A stretch of 64,000 nucleotides of DNA from UBA11591 sp040220895 (GTDB taxonomy: Bacteria; Bacteroidota; Bacteroidia; Flavobacteriales_E; Vicingaceae). The notes beneath the pieces were generated by a model. The model saw only the letters and a list, made by a program, of their open reading frames with translations, was not told where the DNA came from and did not search any database. Shown here in pieces: positions 25,601 to 34,874 of the stretch. The position numbers were made by a program, and so were the translations under genes. The stretch's first letter is position 1; each line of letters opens with the position of its first letter. Where the stretch lies: the NCBI GenBank assembly GCA_040220895.1, contig JAVJVY010000009.1, forward strand, positions 21,674 to 85,673, written 5' to 3'.

Positions 25601-26533
25601 CTATAGCTTCCCTAAGTTTTCAAGCATATTTTTGACCATGGCCTCCAGATCAAAGCTGTGCTTCCAGCCCCAATCCTGCCTGGCCCTGGAATCATCAATC
25701 TCTTTTGGCCAACTATCGGCGATGGCTTGTCTGAAATCAGGCAGGTAATTAATGGTAAAGTCAGGCAATGTCCTTTTTATTGCTGCGGCAATTTCTTTTG
25801 GGGAAAAGCTGATGCCCGAAATATTATAGCTCGATCTAATCTTTATAGCGCTGCTATCGGCCTCCATTATCTGAATTGTGGCCCTCATCGCATCGGGCAT
25901 GTACATCATGGGTAAGGCGGTGTTTTCCGATAGGAAACAGGTATATGCACCGGTGGCCAAGGCCTGGTGAAAAATGTCCACAGCGTAATCAGTTGTTCCT
26001 CCCCCGGGCAATGATTTATATCCGATAAGTCCAGGGTAACGGACACTTCTCACATCGACGCCAAACTTTGCGGCGTAGTATTCGCACCATCTTTCGCCGG
26101 CTAGTTTACTAATTCCATATACGGTATTGGGATCTGTGATGGTATCCTGAGGTGTGTGATCTTTGGGTGTTCCAGGTCCAAAAACAGCAATGGAACTAGG
26201 CCAGAAAAGTTTTTTAATATGTCCTTCTTTGGCAAGGTTTAAGGTGTGAAAAAGACCTTCCATATTTAACTTCCAGGCAAATTCTATGTTCTTTTCAGCT
26301 GTGGCCGATAAAAGCGCGGCAAGATTGTAAACCTCACTTACCTGGTATTTGAGGATGATAGCTTTCATAGACTCTTTGTCCAAAACGTCTAACACCTCAA
26401 AGGGGCCATCACTTTTCTCCGGTTTTCGAATGTCCGACCCAATGACATTGTCATCTCCCAATTTTTTACGAAGAGCTTCGGTTAATTCACTCCCTACCTG
26501 ACCTAAACAGCCAATTACAAGTATTTTTCTCAT
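25601..26533 (-). CDS. tdh: SDR-type NAD-dependent epimerase/dehydratase, L-threonine 3-dehydrogenase-like
   Basis: A 310-aa extended short-chain dehydrogenase. It starts with I-L-V-I-G-C-L-G-Q-V-G-S-E-L (NAD-binding) and has the S-S-I-A-V-F-G-P and Y-G-I-S-K catalytic Tyr-Lys pair. The region G-G-G-T-T-D-Y-A-V-D-I-F and the ending resemble the SDR L-threonine dehydrogenase known from Flavobacterium, which oxidises threonine to 2-amino-3-ketobutyrate. The partner Kbl is not adjacent. Five nt downstream of the aspS stop, so probably one transcript. Confidence 0.8.
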   Translation of the reverse strand: MRKILVIGCLGQVGSELTEALRKKLGDDNVIGSDIRKPEKSDGPFEVLDVLDKESMKAIILKYQVSEVYNLAALLSATAEKNIEFAWKLNMEGLFHTLNLAKEGHIKKLFWPSSIAVFGPGTPKDHTPQDTITDPNTVYGISKLAGERWCEYYAAKFGVDVRSVRYPGLIGYKSLPGGGTTDYAVDIFHQALATGAYTCFLSENTALPMMYMPDAMRATIQIMEADSSAIKIRSSYNISGISFSPKEIAAAIKRTLPDFTINYLPDFRQAIADSWPKEIDDSRARQDWGWKHSFDLEAMVKNMLENLGKL

Positions 26534-26538
26534 GTCAT

Positions 26539-28314
26539 CTATTGCTTTTTGGTGCTTAGTCCAAGTTCGTCGAGCTGTTCGATTGATATTCCAGCCGGAG
26601 CATCGAGCATGACATCCCTTCCAGAATTATTTTTCGGAAAAGCAATAAAATCCCTGATGGAATCACTTCCGCCCAACAGGGCGCAAATACGGTCAAAACC
26701 AAATGCAATTCCCCCGTGCGGTGGCGTGCCAAACTTGAAAGCATCCATTAAAAATCCAAATTGGGCCTTGGCCTCCTGCTCAGTGAAACCCAACCACTTG
26801 AGCATTTCAGCCTGGACCTCTCTTTCTGTTATTCGGATTGAACCTCCTCCGACTTCCACACCGTTAATCACCAAGTCATAAGCATCTGCGACAAGCGATG
26901 TTAATCGGCCCTCTGCTATTTTCTTTCTTTCGGTGTCATTTTTTAAAAACGATGTAAATGGGTGATGCAAGGCGTGGTGTCGACTTGTATCCTCGTCCCA
27001 TTCCAACAATGGAAAATCGTTTACCCAAAGCGCCATGTATTCATTTCTTTTTCTAAGGCCAAGTTGATTTCCCATTTCCAACCGAAGCTCACATAGAACT
27101 TCCCGACTTTTTATAGTATCGCCGGAGACAACTAACAAGAGATCGCCCTCCTTGGCGTCAAAGGACTCTTTCCAGGCTTTAAGGTCAGCCTGGGTAAAAA
27201 ATTTGTCAACCGAAGATTTAAAGGTGCCATCCGAATTACACTTCACATATACCAATCCCTTGCCCCCTACCTGTGGTTTGCGAACAAAATCAGTTAGTGC
27301 ATCCAGTTGTTTTCTGGAATATTCTGCACAACCTTCTGCCTTTATTCCCACAATGAGTTCTGACTGATCGAAAACCTGAAATCCCTTTCCCTTAACTAAT
27401 TCGGTGAGCTCCACGAATTTCATCCCAAAACGGATGTCGGGTTTATCGCTACCGTATAATCTGAGGGCCTCCTTATAAGGCATAAGTGGAATATCCCCTA
27501 ATTCAATTCCCTTGACCTCCTTAAATAGGTGGCGAACCAGTCCTTCAAAAACACGTCTGACATCCTGTTGCCTTACAAATGACATTTCGCAGTCAATCTG
27601 TGTGAATTCCGGTTGTCGATCGGCTCTGAGATCTTCGTCTCTGAAACATTTGACAATCTGATAATAACGATCGTATCCCGCCACCATCAGCAATTGCTTA
27701 AACGTCTGGGGTGACTGCGGCAAGGCATAAAATTGTCCTTCATTCATTCTAGAGGGAACAACAAAATCACGCGCACCTTCCGGGGTCGATTTGATTAAAA
27801 AAGGGGTTTCTATTTCGAGGAAATCCTGTTGATTTAAATAAGAGCGCACTTGCTGGGCAAGCTTGTGCCGAAGGACGATGTTCTCTTGAACAACTTTTCT
27901 TCTAAGGTCAAGGTAGCGGTATTTCATCCGTAATTCTTCTCCACCATCTGTGTTTTCCTCTATGGTAAAAGGTGGTGTTTCACTGTCATCGAGAATAAAC
28001 AGATCGCTCACTTCTATCTCGATGTCTCCGGTGGCCATAGCTGCATTTTTACTCTCACGTTCTCTGACCATTCCCGTTACTCTTAGCACGTATTCCCTGC
28101 CAACTTTCCTGGCTTGACCGCATAAATCGGAATCTTTTTCCATGTTGAAAGCCAATTGTGTGAGTCCATAGCGGTCCCTGAGATCAATGAAGGTCAACCC
28201 ACCCAATTCTCTTGAGCGCTGGACCCAGCCGGATAGTATCACCTCCTGCCCAACGTGATCTTTGGTGAGTTCTCCACAAGTATGACTGCGGTATATTTCT
28301 GTAGTAGGTGTCAT
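26539..28314 (-). CDS. aspS: Aspartyl-tRNA synthetase
   Basis: Charges tRNA-Asp. The 591-aa bacterial type has the N-terminal OB-fold (T-C-G-E-L onward), the class II core with F-R-D-E-D-L-R-A-D-R-Q-P-E-F-T-Q (motif 2), the bacterial GAD insertion at about 290-420, and motif 3 in G-I-A-F-G-F-D-R. The ATG at 28314 is chosen over one 16 codons upstream, which adds residues unlike the family. A TAATTTCG box lies at 28339-28346 on the minus strand. The threonine dehydrogenase-like gene follows after 5 nt. Confidence 0.96.
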   Translation of the reverse strand: MTPTTEIYRSHTCGELTKDHVGQEVILSGWVQRSRELGGLTFIDLRDRYGLTQLAFNMEKDSDLCGQARKVGREYVLRVTGMVRERESKNAAMATGDIEIEVSDLFILDDSETPPFTIEENTDGGEELRMKYRYLDLRRKVVQENIVLRHKLAQQVRSYLNQQDFLEIETPFLIKSTPEGARDFVVPSRMNEGQFYALPQSPQTFKQLLMVAGYDRYYQIVKCFRDEDLRADRQPEFTQIDCEMSFVRQQDVRRVFEGLVRHLFKEVKGIELGDIPLMPYKEALRLYGSDKPDIRFGMKFVELTELVKGKGFQVFDQSELIVGIKAEGCAEYSRKQLDALTDFVRKPQVGGKGLVYVKCNSDGTFKSSVDKFFTQADLKAWKESFDAKEGDLLLVVSGDTIKSREVLCELRLEMGNQLGLRKRNEYMALWVNDFPLLEWDEDTSRHHALHHPFTSFLKNDTERKKIAEGRLTSLVADAYDLVINGVEVGGGSIRITEREVQAEMLKWLGFTEQEAKAQFGFLMDAFKFGTPPHGGIAFGFDRICALLGGSDSIRDFIAFPKNNSGRDVMLDAPAGISIEQLDELGLSTKKQ

Positions 28315-28405
28315 GAGACAAGTGCTTGTAGTGTGCTGCGAAATTAGAAAATTATAGTGCAATGGGTCTAGCTTTCATTAGGCCATTTTGGCTAATATTG
28401 AACCA

Positions 28406-28870
28406 ATGCTTCCCATTGACAAAGAGATCGAACTGTTTTCTGACGAATACTTTATGCGCGAGGCGCTGAAAGAGGCAAATACAGCTGCTGAAAAAGACGA
28501 GGTTCCCGTTGGTGCTGTTGTTGTAATCCGAAATAAGATAATCGCCAGAACCCACAATAGCACCGAATTATTAAACGATGCCACTGCACATGCCGAAATT
28601 CTTGCTATAACTTCAGCTTCCAATCACCTTTTGAGCAAATACCTCAATAAATGTACCTTGTATGTCACCCTCGAACCATGTTTGATGTGCGCTGGTGCCC
28701 TTTTTTGGAGTCAATTGGGTAAATTGGTTTACGGTGCAAGTGACGCAAAACGGGGTTATTCACTATTCGCCAAACACAATGCGCTCCACCCAAAAACAAC
28801 CGTTTTGCACGGTGTGCTTGAAGAACATTGCTCTAAAATTTTGACTAATTTTTTCAGAAAAAAAAGGTAA
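28406..28870 (+). CDS. tadA: tRNA-specific adenosine deaminase
   Basis: Converts A34 of tRNA-Arg(ACG) to inosine. The 154-aa product has the zinc deaminase signatures H-A-E (T-A-H-A-E-I-L-A-I) and P-C-x-x-C (L-E-P-C-L-M-C-A-G-A). The ATG at 28406 is used; a TTG 18 nt upstream is in frame but gives no family-like residues. A near-consensus TAATATTG box ends 5 nt before the ATG. Divergent from aspS. Confidence 0.9.
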   Translation: MLPIDKEIELFSDEYFMREALKEANTAAEKDEVPVGAVVVIRNKIIARTHNSTELLNDATAHAEILAITSASNHLLSKYLNKCTLYVTLEPCLMCAGALFWSQLGKLVYGASDAKRGYSLFAKHNALHPKTTVLHGVLEEHCSKILTNFFRKKR

Positions 28871-28882
28871 GATCATTCTTCG

Positions 28883-28890
28883 TAATTTTG
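28883..28890 (+). promoter_or_regulatory. TAnnTTTG -7 box for the bacilliredoxin gene
   Basis: TAATTTTG, an exact match, 24 nt upstream of the ATG, in the 44-nt gap after tadA. The A-rich leader between them is typical for translation initiation in this group. Confidence 0.45.
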
Positions 28891-28914
28891 ACGGTCTAAC
28901 CAAAAAAGAAAAAA

Positions 28915-29328
28915 ATGTATCCTCCCGATTTAGTAGCTCCAATGAAAACCGAACTCACCGATGTTGGATTTGACGAGTTAACCACCCCAGAAGATGTGGA
29001 TAAGGCTTTGAGTGCAGACTCAGGAACAGTGTTGGTCATGGTTAATTCTGTTTGCGGTTGTGCAGCTGGTAGTGCCAGACCAGGTGTTAAGCTCGCTGTT
29101 CAAAACAGTAAAACACCAAACAAATTGACCACCGTTTTTGCCGGTTTTGACCAGGAGGCAACCGCTCAGGCCAGAAAATACATGCTACCTTACCCTCCAT
29201 CAAGTCCTTGTGTAGGTCTTTTCCAAAATGGTAAACTAGTGCATTTCATAGAAAGGCATCACATTGAAGGCTCCTCTCCACAAATGATTGCCGACAATCT
29301 TAAAGCTGCATTTGACGAGTATTGTTGA
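28915..29328 (+). CDS. BrxA/BrxB-family bacilliredoxin (YphP/YqiW-like)
   Basis: A 137-aa thioredoxin-fold protein with the characteristic C-x-C active site in N-S-V-C-G-C-A-A-G (about residues 45-53), as in B. subtilis YphP and YqiW. These remove bacillithiol from oxidised proteins. The length and the Y-P-P-S-S-P-C-V-G segment fit the family. It would act in the cytoplasm in oxidative-stress recovery. A strong intrinsic terminator follows. Confidence 0.9.
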   Translation: MYPPDLVAPMKTELTDVGFDELTTPEDVDKALSADSGTVLVMVNSVCGCAAGSARPGVKLAVQNSKTPNKLTTVFAGFDQEATAQARKYMLPYPPSSPCVGLFQNGKLVHFIERHHIEGSSPQMIADNLKAAFDEYC

Positions 29329-29349
29329 TCCTTAAATTTTAATTATTTA

Positions 29350-29378
29350 TTCAAAGGAGGCTTAGGCCTCCTTTTTTA
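29350..29378 (+). terminator. Intrinsic terminator of the bacilliredoxin gene
   Basis: Stem GGAGGC (29356-29361), loop TTAG, stem GCCTCC (29366-29371), flanked by AAA on the 5' side and a TTTTTT run on the 3' side. Confidence 0.85.
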
Positions 29379-29403
29379 ATTTTTCATACATTTAGTCAGC
29401 CTT

Positions 29404-29736
29404 ATGGAAAGTCCGGAAAAATGGCCCTATAAAGATTTTCTTACTTTTTTGCTCATCCTGGGCGCCAATGCCGACCTTGAAATTAGTGAAGAAGAAAAGG
29501 ACCAGATCATCTTTAAAGTAGGCGAAGAAAACTACAATCGAATCAAGCATATTTTTGACCGTCAAAATGATGCCCAGCGCATAGAAACAGTGGTAAAACT
29601 ATACGAAAGATTTGATCAGGAAATAGGCGGTAAAGAAAATCTGGCCAAGACTCTCAGAGAAGTATTTCATGCTGGGGGAAGCAAGGAAAAAGTCATGGAT
29701 CGGTACTTGCTCATCATGCTCAAAAAAATTCTTTAA
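29404..29736 (+). CDS. Small TerB-like helical protein
   Basis: A 110-aa, mostly helical protein. The segment F-L-L-I-L-G-A-N-A-D-L-E-I-S-E-E-E-K-D, with acidic residues in an EF-hand-like turn, resembles TerB-type proteins, but the match is by eye and weak. No signal peptide. It ends 4 nt inside the convergent FAD oxidoreductase gene. No operon partner. Function unknown. Confidence 0.6.
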   Translation: MESPEKWPYKDFLTFLLILGANADLEISEEEKDQIIFKVGEENYNRIKHIFDRQNDAQRIETVVKLYERFDQEIGGKENLAKTLREVFHAGGSKEKVMDRYLLIMLKKIL

Positions 29737-31166
29737 TTCTTTTCGAGCCCTGTACTGGTGATAATGTAACTCTCCTGGTAGTTGTCGTAATCAGTATTGA
29801 TGTCCCAAAGGTCATTTGATGCCCCCTTGGATATATTTTCCGCCGCGCGCATCCCCATTAGGATAGAGTGGTCCTGGTTATTATATTTAAACGCGCCGTA
29901 CCGACCTATGACGGAAAGGGACTCATAGGAACTAAGAAAGTCCTCTACAGGTTTCAAATGCTCTTTATATCCCATGCTATAGACCGGGTAACATCTTGGA
30001 AGGCGAATGACTTTACCATCCAGAATCGCTGCCTTTCCAATTAGTGAAGTTTTTCTTACCTCTTCTTGAGCCTGGGCAATTATTTCATCGTCGCTCTTTG
30101 TCCAAAAATCGTCTTCCTCATAGCACCAGTATTCCAACGCCAAAATGGTCCTATTCTCATTTCCATATAGTTGTGGAACCCAATTTCTAAAATTCGTTAT
30201 CCTCCCAAAACTTAGGTCCTGAGAGTGGATGTATAGCCAATTGTCGGGGAACAAGTCAACCGCATCAACGTGCAGATAAACCATAATGGTATTTCGATAG
30301 GTTAATTTGGAAACTTTGTTCCTTATCTGTTCGGGCACGTCATCCAGACGCTCCACCAGCAATGTCAAGGGCATGGACGAAATAACTTCGTCAAACTCAA
30401 GGGTATCGCCGTTCTCCAACTCAATGCCCACGGCCTTATTTCCCTTTGTCAATACCTTTTTGACAGGCCGGCTTAGGTGCACATATCCTCCATTAGCCAT
30501 CACCTTTTCTTTCATTTTTTCGTATACCATTCCTGTCCCGCCCAAAGGATATGCAAACTGATCGACCAGCGTTTTATGCGTTCCCTTTTTGGTTAAGTGA
30601 AGTGCATTTTTAACTACTTCGAACAACGACAGTTTTTTTATCCGCTGAGCTGCAAAATCAGCATCCAACTTATCACAAGTAATCCCCCAGAGTTTTTCGC
30701 TATAAGTCTTAAAGAATATTTCAAACAGGCGTTTGCCGAAACGATTGGTGACCCAACCTTCAAATGTGCTAGTGTCTGGAGCCTTTCTAAATCGTTGAAT
30801 GGCAAAACTCCACAGGCATCGCGCCGCTTCGATAAACCCCAGTTTGGAAAGTGCATCAAAGGGCTTTAACGGATAGTAAAAAAAATTGTCATCGTATAAT
30901 ATTCTGGTTAGACGGTCAACCATTTGATAATCCGAACCTACCACTTCGAGCCATAAGGAATTAACCTGCTTGTCGCTAGAAAAAAACCGGTGCGGCCCGA
31001 TGTCTACCCGTTGATTCCAAAGGTCGATTGATTTGGCCAGACCGCCTACAAATGGGGCCGCCTCGAACACCTCGACGTTGATTCCCGCTTCTTTGGATAA
31101 TTGATAGGCGGCGGTCATGCCGGCAGGTCCTGCGCCAATAACTGCTACACGTTTAGACGGTGTCAT
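29733..31166 (-). CDS. FAD-dependent amine oxidase/UDP-galactopyranose mutase-like oxidoreductase
   Basis: A 477-aa flavoprotein. The N-terminus has the dinucleotide-binding A-V-I-G-A-G-P-A-G-M-T-A-A-Y, then E-x-A-P-F-V-G-G-L and a conserved G-P-H-R-F-F that is typical of the protoporphyrinogen oxidase/UGM-like group. The C-terminal G-R-Y-G-A-F-K-Y-N-N-Q-D-H-S closes the FAD site. Relatives work in polysaccharide or lipid biosynthesis. Which substrate it uses is open. A TAGTTTTG box lies at 31185-31192 (minus strand). Confidence 0.8.
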   Translation of the reverse strand: MTPSKRVAVIGAGPAGMTAAYQLSKEAGINVEVFEAAPFVGGLAKSIDLWNQRVDIGPHRFFSSDKQVNSLWLEVVGSDYQMVDRLTRILYDDNFFYYPLKPFDALSKLGFIEAARCLWSFAIQRFRKAPDTSTFEGWVTNRFGKRLFEIFFKTYSEKLWGITCDKLDADFAAQRIKKLSLFEVVKNALHLTKKGTHKTLVDQFAYPLGGTGMVYEKMKEKVMANGGYVHLSRPVKKVLTKGNKAVGIELENGDTLEFDEVISSMPLTLLVERLDDVPEQIRNKVSKLTYRNTIMVYLHVDAVDLFPDNWLYIHSQDLSFGRITNFRNWVPQLYGNENRTILALEYWCYEEDDFWTKSDDEIIAQAQEEVRKTSLIGKAAILDGKVIRLPRCYPVYSMGYKEHLKPVEDFLSSYESLSVIGRYGAFKYNNQDHSILMGMRAAENISKGASNDLWDINTDYDNYQESYIITSTGLEKN

Positions 31167-31184
31167 GGATTGTTAAAAGGAAGC

Positions 31185-31192
31185 CAAAACTA
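31185..31192 (-). promoter_or_regulatory. TAnnTTTG -7 box for the FAD oxidoreductase gene
   Basis: Minus-strand TAGTTTTG, an exact match, 18 nt upstream of the ATG. Confidence 0.4.
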
Positions 31193-31218
31193 ATTAAAAC
31201 TGGCTTAAGATTGGCATG

Positions 31219-33276
31219 TCAATGTTGAACCAAAAAGCGTAGATTGATCTGTTGCTCTGCATTGATCAGCACAAGGATATAAGCGCCATTCTCGAGGTTC
31301 GTAACCTGTAGTTCCGCCATTCCTATCCCCATTGGTCTCGATGAAATTAGTTTCCTTCCCGACATGTCGCGTACTTCCAATTGATCAACAGACCAATTAT
31401 TTGGCCATTTGATCCATACACCCTCATCGGCCGGATTGGGGATCACGCTTACCTGATCTGCTAATCCAAGCTGATTTATTCCAACCGGATGGGCTCGGAG
31501 TATATTCAAGCTGTATGTTTCCAGTGAGTATTCGAGATTACCATTCTTTAATGCCCGGATGGTCCATTTCCCTTTCAGGGTGTCAAGGTAATCAACACCG
31601 TAAAAATTCATTATGCTATCCAAAAAAGCAAAATCAGCCAAAAAATGTGCATTCATACCCCCATTATCCGAGCGCAGTTGAAATGATGCTGAATCGGTAA
31701 GGTCGGCGCCGATGGTATCAAACAACCATTCATAGGTCACGTTATCACGTGGTACGCTGTCCCAGAAAAAACTATAGTTACTTCCCTTTTTACTTTGAAT
31801 CAAGACATTATTTTGTGGAAAAACCAGTGAAAATCCGATGTTACCACGTATTAGTAAAATGTTCCTGTTTGAAGAGGCATATTCTCGGTAGGCACTATCC
31901 TCGGCGCTGGCTGTCCATTGTAAATGGAGGCTGTCACCGATGGCGTAATTATTATCAAAGAACAAGCCGTAATAAAGTTCTTCATGGCCAATACTGTAAT
32001 TACTATTTGCTCCATTATTTGGAGAAAAACCGGAATAAAGTGGATTTGAAAAATTGCCGCTGGTGTCGTCAAACTCCAGCTTATATTTTACCGAAGCATA
32101 ATGGTTCAAGTCAGACCAATCGAATAATTTATTCTGACCGCCTTCAAGGGTTACAACGTTGTTGTTTGAAGGTGAAGTGAGGTTGAATCCCAGCGTTTTT
32201 CGCGTCACAACAACGGTAAAAGCCTTGGCCGTATCGCTGTATTTTCCCAGTAACACTGAACGAACCGTCCATTCCAACGCAGTTGCGGTATTAAAAGGAA
32301 GGCCAACGCTACTCAATGCGGAATCTGCTTGATGATTGGTAATAGTGAAAACCGTGTCCTCGCCATTGTTATCTGCATTGGCAACAAGAAGTGGATTAGC
32401 GAACCCTGCACCTGGATAATCAAACATGATTTCGTACTTCAACACACCACAGTTATCGGCAAGACTCGATTTCTTCCAGGCAAATTGATGCGTTAATTCA
32501 TGAAATCCTTTTAATTCAATGCTCGAAAATGAAATGGGTGAAACAAGACTGAATGTCCCCGTTTTTGGTGCCAGATTAACGGAATCAACCCATCTATATG
32601 CCGTGCTTAGATGTTGATTTCGATTCGGAAAATCGATGGTATGTCCCACACCGATCATGTAATTGGAGTCCACATAGGCACAGTTGGCATTCAGGGCACT
32701 GAGCATAGGGAAAAATCGCGTATTTGGCACATCTAGACTTCCATGAACCAGGTAAAAAGGTTTTCGGCCGGATTTACTAATGGTGGAAGAAACAAAAGAT
32801 GATCCGTTTACGGCTGCCCCAACGGGAATAAATCCCCCAAAAAGACCGGCGTGTTCCAAACCAAATTCGTAAACTGCCTTTCCTCCAACCGAAAAGCCAA
32901 TGGCATAAACACGGCCAGTATCCACATTGAACCATTTTCTGGCCGAATCCATTAACGCCAGGGTAAAGGCATAATCCACGCTGTCGGTAACATCTCCGTC
33001 ACTGTCGCCGTCTGGACAAATCAACAGCAAGTCATTCATTTCTGCAAAAGCCAACAGGGTGTCACACCATGATTGAGCATTCCATCTTAACGTATTGAAT
33101 GGGTGGAAGCCGACCATCATTTCATTGGCCGAGGATGCATTGTATGCGCTGGGTACGTATATGGAATATTTCTTGGCCGGATTACTCGAAAAGGCAAAAG
33201 AAGAATCAATACGCAACTGGGCTTCAACCATTTGATGGCTGGCCAGTAGAATTAAAAGTGGCAATAATTGTTTCAT
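31219..33276 (-). CDS. T9SS-secreted esterase of the polyhydroxybutyrate depolymerase type
   Basis: A 685-aa secreted protein. Order: signal peptide (1-19, ending V-E-A-Q), an alpha/beta hydrolase domain (about 25-235) with the nucleophile elbow G-F-S-V-G-G (Ser129), an acid in H-G-S-L-D and a His in G-V-G-H-T; then a region of fibronectin- or Ig-like beta repeats (about 240-600); then a type A T9SS sorting domain (about 605-685: V-I-P-N-P-A-D ... G-A-Y-I-L-V-L). Related hydrolases deacetylate polysaccharides or cut polyesters. The outer surface or medium is the likely site. Confidence 0.87.
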   Translation of the reverse strand: MKQLLPLLILLASHQMVEAQLRIDSSFAFSSNPAKKYSIYVPSAYNASSANEMMVGFHPFNTLRWNAQSWCDTLLAFAEMNDLLLICPDGDSDGDVTDSVDYAFTLALMDSARKWFNVDTGRVYAIGFSVGGKAVYEFGLEHAGLFGGFIPVGAAVNGSSFVSSTISKSGRKPFYLVHGSLDVPNTRFFPMLSALNANCAYVDSNYMIGVGHTIDFPNRNQHLSTAYRWVDSVNLAPKTGTFSLVSPISFSSIELKGFHELTHQFAWKKSSLADNCGVLKYEIMFDYPGAGFANPLLVANADNNGEDTVFTITNHQADSALSSVGLPFNTATALEWTVRSVLLGKYSDTAKAFTVVVTRKTLGFNLTSPSNNNVVTLEGGQNKLFDWSDLNHYASVKYKLEFDDTSGNFSNPLYSGFSPNNGANSNYSIGHEELYYGLFFDNNYAIGDSLHLQWTASAEDSAYREYASSNRNILLIRGNIGFSLVFPQNNVLIQSKKGSNYSFFWDSVPRDNVTYEWLFDTIGADLTDSASFQLRSDNGGMNAHFLADFAFLDSIMNFYGVDYLDTLKGKWTIRALKNGNLEYSLETYSLNILRAHPVGINQLGLADQVSVIPNPADEGVWIKWPNNWSVDQLEVRDMSGRKLISSRPMGIGMAELQVTNLENGAYILVLINAEQQINLRFLVQH

Positions 33277-33284
33277 ATCAAGCG

Positions 33285-33292
33285 CAAATCTA
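33285..33292 (-). promoter_or_regulatory. TAnnTTTG -7 box for the secreted esterase
   Basis: Minus-strand TAGATTTG, an exact match, ending 8 nt before the ATG, so the leader is very short. The rest of 33293-33430 shows nothing recognisable. Confidence 0.45.
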
Positions 33293-33430
33293 CGCCGAAA
33301 AGTTGACTAAATACATCGTTCAATGTCCTTCGCAGAAGTGGATACATAGCTATCCAAAAGATTTTGATTCCCCTTTTTGGCCATATTTCACACAATACAT
33401 CAGGCTGTACAATTAGTTCTGTTTTTTTAT

Positions 33431-34261
33431 TTAATCATGTCGTGATATACCGGCAATTGCCTGCTTTAGCAAAGAGGTCAGATCTCCTTCGGCCTTTGCT
33501 GCAATGGCCATGATTTCTTTTATGTTGACAGGGGCAAGTCTGGTTGGATCGCAGTCATCGGTCAGCACCGAAAGTGCACAAACAGGCAGGCCTAAATAGT
33601 TGGCAACGATCACCTCGGGAACCGTTGACATGCCCACAGCGTCAGCACCCATGTTCCGAAGCATGCTGTATTCAGCCCTCGTTTCAAGATTTGGACCCTG
33701 AACCGCCACATACACTCCTTTGCGCAATGTCAAGTCAATGCCGCTTGCGGCTTGATTGATTGCTGCACGCAGATCCGAATCATACGGTTCAAACATGTCG
33801 GGCCACCGGGGACCTACATCATGGTCATTTTCTCCACGAAGAGGATTTTCGGGAAGTAAATTGATGTGATCTTCAACCATCATGATGTCTCCTTTATTCC
33901 AGGCCGGATTTAAATTTCCTGCAGCATTAGAAACAAAAAGGCGCTTGATCCCTAATTTTTTTAGCACATATAGCGGAAAAGTGATGTCTTTCATAGAAAA
34001 ACCTTCGTAGTAATGAAGACGGCCGTCCAGAGCTAATATCGGATGGCTATCAAGATTTCCAAGTACCATTTTTCCCTCGTGACTTACCACTGTGGGCATC
34101 TTAAATCCAGGAATACTTGAATACTCAACTATCTTTATAATTTCTATTTCCTCAAGTAGTTGGCCCAGCCCGGTACCCAAAATAACCGCGCTTTTCGCCG
34201 AACCCATTCCAGCTCTTGTCAAGGTGCTAAATGCCTGATCAATGGTGTCTTTAAAGGACAC
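33431..34261 (-). CDS. Purine nucleoside phosphorylase
   Basis: Phosphorolysis of purine nucleosides to base and ribose-1-phosphate. The 276-aa trimeric-type enzyme shows V-I-L-G-T-G-L-G near the N-terminus, V-V-S-H-E-G, the G-R-L-H-Y-Y-E-G substrate loop, V-S-N-A-A-G-N-L, and D-A-V-G-M-S-T-V-P-E-V-I-V-A. It is the last gene of the ArsS operon, with an 11-nt overlap to the glycosyltransferase gene. This raises the possibility that its real substrate includes the arsenic-bearing adenosine made by ArsS; that is inference. Confidence 0.93.
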   Translation of the reverse strand: MSFKDTIDQAFSTLTRAGMGSAKSAVILGTGLGQLLEEIEIIKIVEYSSIPGFKMPTVVSHEGKMVLGNLDSHPILALDGRLHYYEGFSMKDITFPLYVLKKLGIKRLFVSNAAGNLNPAWNKGDIMMVEDHINLLPENPLRGENDHDVGPRWPDMFEPYDSDLRAAINQAASGIDLTLRKGVYVAVQGPNLETRAEYSMLRNMGADAVGMSTVPEVIVANYLGLPVCALSVLTDDCDPTRLAPVNIKEIMAIAAKAEGDLTSLLKQAIAGISRHD

Positions 34262-34874
34262 GACTTTGCTTATTTGACTTATAAACCTGGTACATCTTTT
34301 CGAAATGCCTGAAATCCGTAAGTGTATCTATGTCACGTTTAACCTGAAGCATGTGAACATTCAAGTCCAATTCAACGGCATTTGTCATAAGTTCACGGCA
34401 GGTGGTTGAAGCACTCCAGGTAATTCCTTTCAGCAGAGAGGGATATTGCTCTTTTTGTCCCAATAGGTAGAATCCGCCATCCGCTGCCGGGCCCACGACA
34501 AGATCACTGCGGTCAAGCGCATTGAAGGCTTCCATAATCAGTTCTCCTGAAATCTCTGGACAATCGCTGCCAATGATCACCACTTTCCTCGCGCCGTCCA
34601 TCAGGCAACTTTTAAGTGCATTATTTAATTTATCATCCAATTTTCCTTTGGACTGCTCTTTCACCTTCATTCCTTTTGTCATACTGAAACGGTGATCGGG
34701 TTCGTCAAAGTAGAGGTGAACTGAAATGGGTAGGTCTGCAATGGCATCCATGGTGTGCTTCACCAACCACTTATATACCGCAAGTGCCTCTTCGTCTCCA
34801 AGGTATTGTGCAAGTCGGGTTTTTACCTTGCCCTGTACCTGACTTCGCATAAAAACTATTAAATGATCACTCAT
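34251..34874 (-). CDS. TIGR04282-type glycosyltransferase linked to arsenosugar biosynthesis (DUF2064)
   Basis: A 207-aa nucleotidyl/glycosyl-transferase-fold protein. D-E-E-A-L-A-V-Y near the N-terminus, I-I-G-S-D-C-P-E (metal-binding Asp) and G-P-A-A-D-G-G-F-Y-L-L-G are characteristic of the DUF2064/CofC-like family that NCBI ties to arsenosugar synthesis. It overlaps the rhodanese stop by 8 nt and the PNP start by 11 nt, which indicates close coupling. Its donor sugar and acceptor are not known from the sequence. Confidence 0.85.
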   Translation of the reverse strand: MSDHLIVFMRSQVQGKVKTRLAQYLGDEEALAVYKWLVKHTMDAIADLPISVHLYFDEPDHRFSMTKGMKVKEQSKGKLDDKLNNALKSCLMDGARKVVIIGSDCPEISGELIMEAFNALDRSDLVVGPAADGGFYLLGQKEQYPSLLKGITWSASTTCRELMTNAVELDLNVHMLQVKRDIDTLTDFRHFEKMYQVYKSNKQSRVL

